Shown one piece after another: positions 1 through 7,614 of a DNA stretch of 64,000 nucleotides; within the stretch, counting starts at the first letter, position 1; every line of letters begins with the position of its first letter. Both the position numbers and the translations under genes were made by a program. This stretch comes from Nitrospira sp. Its GTDB lineage: Bacteria; Nitrospirota; Nitrospiria; Nitrospirales; Nitrospiraceae. A model generated the notes under the pieces. The model saw only the letters and a list, made by a program, of their open reading frames with translations, made no database searches and had not been told where the DNA came from. The stretch is from the NCBI GenBank assembly GCA_029194535.1, contig JARFXR010000002.1:1054001-1118000 (forward strand). The letters run 5' to 3'.

Positions 1-363
1 CTGAATGGTCCCAAAGCTATGCTGCAACACCATCTTGATAGCATATCGATAGAAATTGTCCTTGGACTGCCGGAGCTCCGGACTATAAATCACGCTCTTT
101 CGCATCACGATCGCACGCACACGAAACGTGGATTGCGCCACACGTGTGAGGAAGGCCTTCCGAAAGCGATCGCAACACTTGCTGAACTTGAATTCGAAAT
201 GATCGGTCAGGCCCAACTCACGCCGCAGTTTCTTGATCTCCACGGCACAGGTCTCAGCTTCCAAATGATCGTCAAAGATCACCAAGGCGATCACGAAGCA
301 GGGAGAGGAGCCCTTCTTTACCTTAAAGCCGGGGTCTCCGGAATCATCGAGAAAGACCAGCAT
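1..363 (-). CDS. DUF3800 domain protein, 3' part outside the window
   Basis: The reading frame begins with ATG at 363 and stays open for 121 codons to the window edge, so the C-terminus is missing. The N-terminus MLVFLDDSGDPGF is the typical start of DUF3800 proteins, which open with an acidic (I/L)D(D/E)SGD strand. A later FEFKFSK stretch (near residue 70) also fits the family, whose members are thought to have an RNase H-like fold and are often found near defence genes. It lies 139 nt downstream of the DprA-like gene in the same orientation, so it is probably the end of the same operon or the first gene of a following one. No catalytic role can be proved from this fragment. Confidence 0.75.
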   Translation of the reverse strand, partial: MLVFLDDSGDPGFKVKKGSSPCFVIALVIFDDHLEAETCAVEIKKLRRELGLTDHFEFKFSKCCDRFRKAFLTRVAQSTFRVRAIVMRKSVIYSPELRQSKDNFYRYAIKMVLQHSFGTIQ

Positions 364-502
364 CTGTGTCCGGTTCCTGGTGTCCTGAGCTAAACCGCGG
401 GAGTCAGCGCTTCAAGCCGGTTGGTCATCGGACCAGACCGGTGACCCCGCACTGGCTCAGGAAAGACTCCCGGTACTTTGTATTCGTCCGAACAGCGGGT
501 GA

Positions 503-1138
503 CTAAAACTTAAGAGCGAACTCATCGACAGATCCCTCCACCGATCGTGCGCCCAGCTTGAGAAGCGCGCCGTTCGCTTCACTCGCCAGCGTGGAGACAG
601 GCTTCTTCCATGAGGTGAGAACCCGGCACAGTTCGAAGGTTTTGCTGTCAGGAGCGGCGTAGGGAACGACAATGTGCTCGGCCAGGGCGGCCACAAAGCG
701 ATTGCGACGCAGAGCGGTGTCAACGGTTGCGCGGCGCACTGTGTCAGAAAACGGCGAGAGGTACAAAAGCCGACCTTCTTCAAAAGCGGGCTTATGTTCC
801 GACGGTATCCGCATCCCCTGAAGTCCCCTAGCTGGGCACACAATGACCGGCTGCATTCCGCGTAGAAGAATCCGCAAACACTCTTGTTCCATCGGCGAAT
901 GAAAACCGCCAATAACCGGCACACCAGCCTCACGTAACTTCTTCGCAAGGTCGTAGGTTTGGAGGATGATGTTGCCAGGACATTTCACCGAACAGATAAG
1001 AGCGAGGGGTTTGCTGTTGAGGATTTCGGGATTCCCAATGGAGGCAATCCGAGAAGGAGCCTCAGCGCCGAGGTACTGAGCCAGCTGTGAAGGGAACCGC
1101 GCATCTCTAGAAGAACGCCACACAAGAGCTGTCGGCAT
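503..1138 (-). CDS. DprA-like SLOG-fold protein
   Basis: A 211-residue protein related to DprA/Smf, the Rossmann-fold single-strand DNA binding RecA loader, and to other SLOG proteins. Visible family features are the GGFHSPMEQECLRILL segment (the place of the GIDxxAHxxAL motif), the strand PVIVCPARGLQ (place of TIAVLxxGl), the RRNRFVAALAEHIVV segment (place of the RNRIIAGLS motif), and a C-terminal ANGALLKLGA like the NxLIxxGA end of DprA. It has no N-terminal SAM domain and no C-terminal winged helix, so it is a minimal DprA. It starts 20 nt after the DarG-like gene. In this setting it more likely senses nucleotides or single-stranded DNA for a defence system than serves transformation; that is inference. 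Confidence 0.75.
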   Translation of the reverse strand: MPTALVWRSSRDARFPSQLAQYLGAEAPSRIASIGNPEILNSKPLALICSVKCPGNIILQTYDLAKKLREAGVPVIGGFHSPMEQECLRILLRGMQPVIVCPARGLQGMRIPSEHKPAFEEGRLLYLSPFSDTVRRATVDTALRRNRFVAALAEHIVVPYAAPDSKTFELCRVLTSWKKPVSTLASEANGALLKLGARSVEGSVDEFALKF

Positions 1139-1158
1139 GCTGTCTGTGAACCCACGAT

Positions 1159-2283
1159 CTAGGCTGGGATGGCCTCATCCTCCGGCACCGGTAGATTTGG
1201 ATCGGCCGTAATAGCCAGCCATCTCAAGGTGGCGAGATTGCGAATGGTCGAGGCGACCGTACTTCGATCAAGAGGCGGACGACGTTTCTGCTTCCACTGC
1301 ATGACCGCCTCCAGTACCGTCATCTCAGAAGGTACCTCGCGCTGTGCTCCCGCAAGTTCACGGGCAGCAAACAAAACGGTAGCAATGACCTCGGCTTGAT
1401 CAGTGTTGACCCTGGTGAATAGGTCGGCGGTCTTGTCGAGGACCTTATCCCATTGTTCAAAGGCTGGCACATACTTCTGGCGAATGCGGCTGAAGTTCGG
1501 CCCCACAGTGACCATGAACATCTTCCCACGGCGTTCTTCCTGTAGCAGGCCATTATTGACCAACTTCGCTCCGAGAGCTTTCAACTCGCCTGAGAACGGG
1601 CCGAAGCTGCTTCGCTGATAATGTAACCCGGTTGGCAACCCTTCGTTGGTGGCAACGTAGGCGATTTTCTGAAACAGCGTTCTTCCAATCGGCCAATGGT
1701 AGGGTTGTTGCTCGATGCGAGCAAGAATTTCAACCAAGGCCACCCAAGCCGGATTCAGTGCTGACTGGCCATTTTTAGCGGCCGGCTCTGCATGCCGATC
1801 GGTGTCTTGAGCCAAAAACTCTACTGTGAGTTCTTTCGGGTGCGTGCCATAGGGGGCATACATCTCAATGGGAATACCCATGTCCTTCACGAACCGATAA
1901 ATCACGGGGCCAACCACCCGCCATTCCAATTGTCCGTTGCCGCATCCCAGGGGAGGAATGGCCAATGACGTGATACCCCATTCCCGATAACGCTCCACGA
2001 GGTGTTGCAGTCCACGCTCGATGTCGCTCAGTTTGGAGATCGACTTCCAATGGTCCTTGGTCGGGAAATTGATGATCTGTGGCGGGAACAGCGTCTTGTA
2101 GAGGTACGGGACGCCGGGTTTCACCTCACCACGTCGGCATCGGTTAACGTAATCCTCATACATGTCCGGGAATCGGTTCTTGAACTCAAGCGCGATCCCT
2201 TTTCCCATAACGCCCACGCAATTGACCGTATTGATCAGCGTCTGCGCCTTCGACTTCAGTATATCTCCGATTAGGATTCTCAT
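1159..2283 (-). CDS. DarG-like macro-domain protein with SocA/DUF4065-like C-terminus
   Basis: The first ~155 residues are a macro domain of the DarG/TARG1 type: MRILIGDILKSKAQ, NTVNCVGVMGKGIA, INFPTKDHWK with the family lysine, and IPPLGCGNGQLEW. Such domains remove ADP-ribose from thymidine in DNA. After a linker, residues from ~185 on (IGRTLFQKIAYVA, SSFGPFSGELKAL) resemble the SocA/DUF4065-like half found in DarG antitoxins. The usual toxin DarT (about 210 residues, DUF4433) is not next to it. I chose ATG at 2283 because it gives the family N-terminus; a GTG at 2292 in the same frame, 11 nt after the previous stop, is also possible. Known DarG neutralises DarT. Here its substrate is unknown. 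Confidence 0.8.
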   Translation of the reverse strand: MRILIGDILKSKAQTLINTVNCVGVMGKGIALEFKNRFPDMYEDYVNRCRRGEVKPGVPYLYKTLFPPQIINFPTKDHWKSISKLSDIERGLQHLVERYREWGITSLAIPPLGCGNGQLEWRVVGPVIYRFVKDMGIPIEMYAPYGTHPKELTVEFLAQDTDRHAEPAAKNGQSALNPAWVALVEILARIEQQPYHWPIGRTLFQKIAYVATNEGLPTGLHYQRSSFGPFSGELKALGAKLVNNGLLQEERRGKMFMVTVGPNFSRIRQKYVPAFEQWDKVLDKTADLFTRVNTDQAEVIATVLFAARELAGAQREVPSEMTVLEAVMQWKQKRRPPLDRSTVASTIRNLATLRWLAITADPNLPVPEDEAIPA

Positions 2284-2303
2284 AGCGGCCACATTTTCAA
2301 GAT

Positions 2304-2906
2304 CTATAACGCTACCCCGGTTGCCTTGGCGGCGAAACGGATGAAAGAGGCACAGCGCTTGATCCTGTTCAAGTCAGGCATCACTTCGATGATCTGCTTG
2401 GCATGGATCCGGTCGGTGTAAGGACGACCAGTATGTTGCAGAAAGGTTTTCATGATCCGTTTTTTCGGGTTGTTGACTTTGTCGGAGCTCTTCACATCAG
2501 CAACTCGGACTGGATGGGCCGGTCGAGACAAGACTTGTGAGATGGCCCTTCCGTCCGTAATCAACCAGGCTTCCAATTCCTGTTCAATGCAAACGAGATA
2601 CACGTGTTTCGATGAGACCTTCGCCTTCTTCAGTGATCGCGCAATAGTTTGTCGGTCTTCTCTTCGACAGGGTTTAGCCCCAGCTTCACGCCATGGCGGA
2701 TAGAGGTCCCACACGATGACCACGCGCTCGCATCCATCCTTGAATAACTGAGATGTCGCCTCTCCGCAATCCGGCAGCAGCTTGCGTTTGTTATCGAGCG
2801 TGATGCTGACGATCTGGATTGAAGGTTTGAGGCGACGTGCCAGCAGCTCGCACACGACTTTGTCGGCACCGGCTGGACCGCACTCGAAGATCATCCCGAC
2901 TTTCAT
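2304..2906 (-). CDS. DUF4276-type TOPRIM-like protein
   Basis: A 200-residue protein that starts inside the stop of the AAA ATPase gene (ATGA at 2903-2906). It has an early glutamate in IFECGPAGADK, an acidic strand VVIVWDLYPPW near residue 70, and CIEQELEAWLITD near residue 107, the E-x-E-A-W-L-x-x-D signature typical of DUF4276. That family is predicted to be TOPRIM-related and is usually encoded directly after an AAA_21 ATPase. The acidic residues could bind metal for a nuclease reaction, as in OLD nucleases or the AriB effector of PARIS. A role as effector controlled by the upstream ATPase is inferred from gene order. Confidence 0.7.
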   Translation of the reverse strand: MKVGMIFECGPAGADKVVCELLARRLKPSIQIVSITLDNKRKLLPDCGEATSQLFKDGCERVVIVWDLYPPWREAGAKPCRREDRQTIARSLKKAKVSSKHVYLVCIEQELEAWLITDGRAISQVLSRPAHPVRVADVKSSDKVNNPKKRIMKTFLQHTGRPYTDRIHAKQIIEVMPDLNRIKRCASFIRFAAKATGVAL

Positions 2907-4063
2907 CGGGCGTGCTTCTTGTTGAATAGGCCCATCGTGTAGAGACGTCCCGGGCTGAAGTCACGCGCCCAGCGCTGTAAGGCCTTCTGGTCCGCTGGCC
3001 GCGTAAAGGTGGGTTGGCCATCAATGCGCTCGACCATGATGATGTGGGAGAGGTCCAGAAGATCCAGAAGATAGGGCGAATGGGTCGTGACAATGACCTG
3101 CGAACGCCCTGATTCAACGAGGGTGCGAATTTCATCCACGAGCAAGTGTAGAGTTCGGGGATCGAGCCCGTTTTCGATTTCTTCGATCACAATCAGAGGC
3201 GGCGGAGTCGGATGACGAAACAGCGCGAGGAACGCGAGAATCCGAAGGGTGCCGGTCGATAACAGCCAACCAGGAACTTTGAAATCCGCTTCCGACAACT
3301 GGAGGTAGACAGTCCGTTCTAATTCTGACGTCAGAGCAGGCTGTAAGTCCTTGGCGTATGGCAAGACGTGTTGCAGTGTCTCTACGATGCCGTCGAACGC
3401 CGCCTGATCGAGCCTGCGAATGCTTAAGAGATAATCGGCCAAGTTTGCCCCTTCCTTGTTCAACCGGACCTGGCCACCGGTCCGGTGCTGGGGAACCGGG
3501 GCTCCCATGGATTGGGGGATGAGGGACACAAACTGCCAGCTCGATATTTCACTTCCCAGAGATCCCACAATGCCGGCTTGGCCATCGCTAAAGACTCTTC
3601 TATTCGGTTCCACACCTGGGACGCGAAGTGTCATTCGTCCCTTTGAGTCGCGAACCATTGTAGGTTGGTTCGGAACCTTCACCTCCTCGTGTTCAATGAA
3701 GATCTCGTTTGTCCCGGGAGCAGCATTGAGGACAAGAGCGGCGGTGAATGGACCCAAGGCTGAACGCCCAGCAAGTTGAAAACTCATTGGATTCTCAAAG
3801 CATGGGCGTCTCTCGCCAGTCCTCCTGATATTCCGCCGAACTCCCTGATGCCACACATGTTCAAAACCTCGCCAGGGTTGCATGGCAACATCCAAGCCGC
3901 GCTCAACAATCGCTTGGAGGGTCTCTAAGCCCTCTGTGATGCTGCTCTTGCCGGAACCGTTGTTGCCGATGAAGACGGTCAATGGTGTGAAGCGGACGGG
4001 GCCGCTATCCCTCACAGCCTTGAAATGCTTGAGGCGGAATGATCGAAGGAACCGCGTTCTCAT
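2903..4063 (-). CDS. AAA family ATPase (AAA_21, SMC/OLD-like)
   Basis: A 386-residue ATPase. FIGNNGSGKSS near residue 32 is Walker A, LLSTGTLRILAFLALF occupies the place of the ABC signature, and LIVIEEIENGLDP near residue 290 is Walker B with its catalytic glutamate, followed by an H-loop VIVTTHSPYLLDLL. The fold is that of RecF/OLD-type ATPases in which the two halves of one ABC domain are joined by an inserted region. Its start overlaps the methylase stop by 4 nt and its stop overlaps the DUF4276 gene by 4 nt, so the three are translated together. The pair ATPase plus TOPRIM-like protein recalls PARIS and OLD/Gabija-like systems. It probably senses invading DNA or phage proteins and triggers the partner. 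Confidence 0.85.
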   Translation of the reverse strand: MRTRFLRSFRLKHFKAVRDSGPVRFTPLTVFIGNNGSGKSSITEGLETLQAIVERGLDVAMQPWRGFEHVWHQGVRRNIRRTGERRPCFENPMSFQLAGRSALGPFTAALVLNAAPGTNEIFIEHEEVKVPNQPTMVRDSKGRMTLRVPGVEPNRRVFSDGQAGIVGSLGSEISSWQFVSLIPQSMGAPVPQHRTGGQVRLNKEGANLADYLLSIRRLDQAAFDGIVETLQHVLPYAKDLQPALTSELERTVYLQLSEADFKVPGWLLSTGTLRILAFLALFRHPTPPPLIVIEEIENGLDPRTLHLLVDEIRTLVESGRSQVIVTTHSPYLLDLLDLSHIIMVERIDGQPTFTRPADQKALQRWARDFSPGRLYTMGLFNKKHAR

Positions 4064-7000
4064 CGGACCAGTCCTCGCTCCACATCGCGGTAAGCATTGC
4101 GTGCCGCTTCCTTCACTGGATCAGGAACCAGCGGGAAGGTGGTGAGGATATATGCGAACTCTTCTTCCGTGAGCCCGTAGAGATGTGCGATGAGGCCGTC
4201 GAGTTCGGCCCGGAGCTTCGCCCGCTCGGTGGAGTCTATCGCACCCGCCTTGAGACTCTTGAGGCCGACTTCCTTTGCGAGGTCATTAAACTCAGGCGTA
4301 GTACAGATCAACCGTGCTGCCCGCTCTACAATCGGCCAGAACGCCTCGTTCTTCTCCGTAAGACGAGGAGTCGGTATCTCATAGAGGAAAAACATGTTCA
4401 TGTTCGTCAGGATTTTCTGACGAATGAACCAGTCTGCCGCGAAGCTCGAAAGCACGGAACATGCGAAGAGTAGACGCGGAGGGTTGTCATTCTCAGCTTG
4501 AAGCCAAGTTTCCCCCTCAATTTCGTCACGAACCGGGAGACTGACTAGAATAGAGTTGCCGGCGAATACCATCTTTGGAATCACTGAAACGACCAAGGTC
4601 CGTTCATTAGTTGCGCCAGTCACAGCGCGAATCCCGACCCTGTAATGGCTGTACCCAAGAATAATCTCCTCCTCATTCACTTCTTCAGGCAATCCATGTT
4701 GGCGCAGCATTGTTCTGATACCACGGACCCTTGCTGCGAGCAGTTCATTTACGCCCTCGCGCTCGTTGATCCAGTACCGGATGCCGCTCTTTCCATGTTC
4801 GTAATGCCAGATCATCTTCCCTTCGTAAAGGGGTAACCGTCCTGGGCCAGGAGAAGTCTTGAACAGGCGGCTATCGTTGGTCATATGGAATTCTGCCGTA
4901 AGCTTCAAATTCCAGGCTCCTTCGACCTGGTTACCTAACAGTGGAAACCGCAGCATCTTTTCGGCGATTCGAACGTCCAGATCGTTTTTGAACTCCATGA
5001 TCGACAGGGAACCGGGAGAGAGCCGGCGGATAAGATCCACGGACATCTCGATGGCGCCCTCTTGAGGAAACCGGTCCAGTTCCTGAACATCGAGTCGCAT
5101 GAAGGCAGCAGGGAACTGCTTGGTGACGCCCCCGTTCTCGAAGGTTAAAACAATGAACTTGTAGCTTCGATGCACGCCGTCGAATATTTCCTTACGGTTC
5201 TCAAAACCAAATAGGCCCGTGACATTGGTCTCCGAGAAGAGCATTTCTCGGAGCTGCTTGGCGCCTAGGTCGGTGTAAATTCCGCTGGGAATCACAATGC
5301 CGCAATGCCCGCCCTGTCGGAGAAGATTGAAGCATTGCTCTGTGAACAGTTTGTAGAGGTTAATGTCAGTTCCGGCCTTCTTGCCATCCACGACGGTGAT
5401 TTGGTTTTTGTACTGGGGAGCGGATCGGAAGAACGCGCTGATGTGGGGAAATCGGCTCAGATATGCAAGATATTTCTCCCGCACTTTCGGTTGCTCAAGC
5501 AATTTGACAAGGCGCTTCTCAAAATCTTTGATGTCTGTGCCACGTCGCTCCACCTCAGGATCATATTCGTAGCAGAACTCCTTCGCGATGGGTTTGAAGA
5601 TTTCCCAGGGTGGATTGGTGATGATGGCATCAAACCCGCCTCTCTTGTTGAGGATCTCGTCGAATTCATAGCCCCAGTGAAAAGGCTTCAGCTCTTGGAT
5701 ATCGGTTTCCGATAGCGGACGCTTGTGCGTCTTCCCTTCCTTATTCTTTTTCTCGTCCCAGGTGGCCTCTTCGTATTTGATCCCCAGAGATTGAAACTGA
5801 TCGAGTAGTAGTCGATCCAAGAGCCCTTTTGCTGTCCGTTTCTTGTCTTCGATATCGTGCCGAAGATGTCGCAAGTCTTCGGCATACACGGATGCGTGCC
5901 GATAGGTCTCAACGAGGCGGTTCTTTTCTGCGAGCGCCTGCCGATAATCCTTGAAGTAACTGGCGGTCGCCAGATCGTCGGCATACTTGGCAAAGTCCTG
6001 GTCATCCACACGTAGTAGCCCGATGAGAGAGTTCCCCGCCAGAATATTGAAATCAATGTTGGGCAATGGTTCCAATTGATCGGCAGTTTCCGCGGAGGCG
6101 ACGAGGGCGAGAAAGAGACGAAGCTTCGCGATTTCCGTCGCCTCTTCCATGATGTCCACGCCGTAGAGATTGTCGGTAATGATGCGTTTCTTGATGAAGT
6201 AGCTCAGGCTCTTGTGCTCCCGCTCGGCCTGAGCCAGCCAGGCGGACAGATTGCGGTCGTTTAGAAACTTGATCTTCCCGATGATGGCTGCGTAGAGGTT
6301 GATGAGGGTCTTCATCGCTGCGACCAGAAACGCGCCGGACCCACAAGCCGGATCGAGTAGGCTGAGACCAGCTAGCACGTCATTCAGAAGCTGTCGGCAA
6401 AGCGGCGCATCCAGGTCCATAATGAGGTCAGGAATGTTTTGATACTGATAGTTCTTCACGCCAGGGATATGATGGGTTTCGATTGTCGCTGGTGTGTTGA
6501 TGGCGTTGAGGATCAACCGGTAGATGGTGGCTTCGCAGAGATACTCCGTAATTTCCGGTCTCGTGTAGTAGGCACCGAACGCTTTCTGGTTGATGTATTT
6601 CTCAAAGATGTACCCCAGAACGTCCGGGTTAATCTCGTTGTCTTCTCCGCCTGGGGTGTCGTTCAAATTCCAGGAATACCGCTCAAACAGGGCGAATAGA
6701 TTTTCAAATGCCTTGTCCGGCACGTCGATCTTGGGATTGTCTTCCTCGATGTTGTGCTGCAGGAAAAGACCGCCGTTGAGATACCGTATCGAGCCGAGCC
6801 GCTCTCGCGCCTCCGCCGAGCGTTCTTGCTCTGGTTTGGCGAAGCCTTCGAAGAAGAGGAGTTTCAAGAACGTTCCGAAATACCGGTTGGGTCCTACCGT
6901 CTTCCGAGTCTCTGCCAGCTTGGTCTGGAGATAGTCAAAATTGCCGTTGTCGATAAAGCCCTTGCGCTGAAGAAAGTAGATAAACATGAGCCGATTGAGG

Positions 7001-7614
7001 AGCACGGAGGCGTACCACCGGCGGTCCCGTTCATTGGCGATCCCACGGATATATTCCAGGAAGGCCAGGTGTTGTTCTGAGAATTCTCGATAGAATTTCT
7101 TTGTGACCTTCTCGACATCCAGCGCTTCTCTGAGCCGGCCGGCGACTTCGACCACTGGCACACGCCCCAATTCGTCCAGCTCGCTGATGTCGAACACCAT
7201 GGCGCTCAGCTTGCTCAGGAAGAGGTCTCCCGGCTGACCTTGCACGTAGATATGCTCGCGCGGATAGGTTTTCGAGCCTTCGCGCTTGACCCAATACCAG
7301 AGGCTTTGGGTCCGGTGCCGGTCAAGAAAGATCAGGAGGTTTTCATGATGCTGCCTGGCAATCGATTTGTAGGCAGCCGCCCGGATCTTCGCGTTGGGGA
7401 TGGCGCCGTCTTGTGCCATGATTTCCAGCACGACGACTCCGGACAATTCCGCGATCTGTTGAATCGCGAACTGTATTCCGTCGTGGATTAAAGACGTTGG
7501 TTTTCGGACGGATGGTTGAGACCAGCCCAATTCCTCTATAAAGAGGGTCCGAAATTCGAATTTCTGGAGCAGCGACCGAGTTCTAGGGATGTTGAGTTTG
7601 GCCATTGAGATCAC
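4060..7614 (-). CDS. Eco57I-type DNA adenine methyltransferase (1184 aa)
   Basis: A large class-I SAM-dependent DNA methylase. AYYTRPEITEYLCE near residue 345 precedes motif I, LLDPACGSGAFLV near 417, and the N6-adenine catalytic motif NPPW lies near 667. The ~340 N-terminal residues and the ~450 after the catalytic motif hold helical and target-recognition regions; I see no clear PD-(D/E)xK nuclease site. The frame opens at GTG 7614, overlapping the helicase stop (GTGA); ATG at 7605 is an alternative start. Proteins of this size occur as the methylases of type ISP and DISARM class 1 systems. It probably marks host DNA, with cleavage or translocation supplied by the upstream PLD-helicase. Confidence 0.9.
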   Translation of the reverse strand: MISMAKLNIPRTRSLLQKFEFRTLFIEELGWSQPSVRKPTSLIHDGIQFAIQQIAELSGVVVLEIMAQDGAIPNAKIRAAAYKSIARQHHENLLIFLDRHRTQSLWYWVKREGSKTYPREHIYVQGQPGDLFLSKLSAMVFDISELDELGRVPVVEVAGRLREALDVEKVTKKFYREFSEQHLAFLEYIRGIANERDRRWYASVLLNRLMFIYFLQRKGFIDNGNFDYLQTKLAETRKTVGPNRYFGTFLKLLFFEGFAKPEQERSAEARERLGSIRYLNGGLFLQHNIEEDNPKIDVPDKAFENLFALFERYSWNLNDTPGGEDNEINPDVLGYIFEKYINQKAFGAYYTRPEITEYLCEATIYRLILNAINTPATIETHHIPGVKNYQYQNIPDLIMDLDAPLCRQLLNDVLAGLSLLDPACGSGAFLVAAMKTLINLYAAIIGKIKFLNDRNLSAWLAQAEREHKSLSYFIKKRIITDNLYGVDIMEEATEIAKLRLFLALVASAETADQLEPLPNIDFNILAGNSLIGLLRVDDQDFAKYADDLATASYFKDYRQALAEKNRLVETYRHASVYAEDLRHLRHDIEDKKRTAKGLLDRLLLDQFQSLGIKYEEATWDEKKNKEGKTHKRPLSETDIQELKPFHWGYEFDEILNKRGGFDAIITNPPWEIFKPIAKEFCYEYDPEVERRGTDIKDFEKRLVKLLEQPKVREKYLAYLSRFPHISAFFRSAPQYKNQITVVDGKKAGTDINLYKLFTEQCFNLLRQGGHCGIVIPSGIYTDLGAKQLREMLFSETNVTGLFGFENRKEIFDGVHRSYKFIVLTFENGGVTKQFPAAFMRLDVQELDRFPQEGAIEMSVDLIRRLSPGSLSIMEFKNDLDVRIAEKMLRFPLLGNQVEGAWNLKLTAEFHMTNDSRLFKTSPGPGRLPLYEGKMIWHYEHGKSGIRYWINEREGVNELLAARVRGIRTMLRQHGLPEEVNEEEIILGYSHYRVGIRAVTGATNERTLVVSVIPKMVFAGNSILVSLPVRDEIEGETWLQAENDNPPRLLFACSVLSSFAADWFIRQKILTNMNMFFLYEIPTPRLTEKNEAFWPIVERAARLICTTPEFNDLAKEVGLKSLKAGAIDSTERAKLRAELDGLIAHLYGLTEEEFAYILTTFPLVPDPVKEAARNAYRDVERGLVR

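Noticed and set aside
19-393. Plus-strand open frame of 124 codons
   Set aside because: It is antisense to the DUF3800 gene, whose product fits a known family, while this frame matches nothing.
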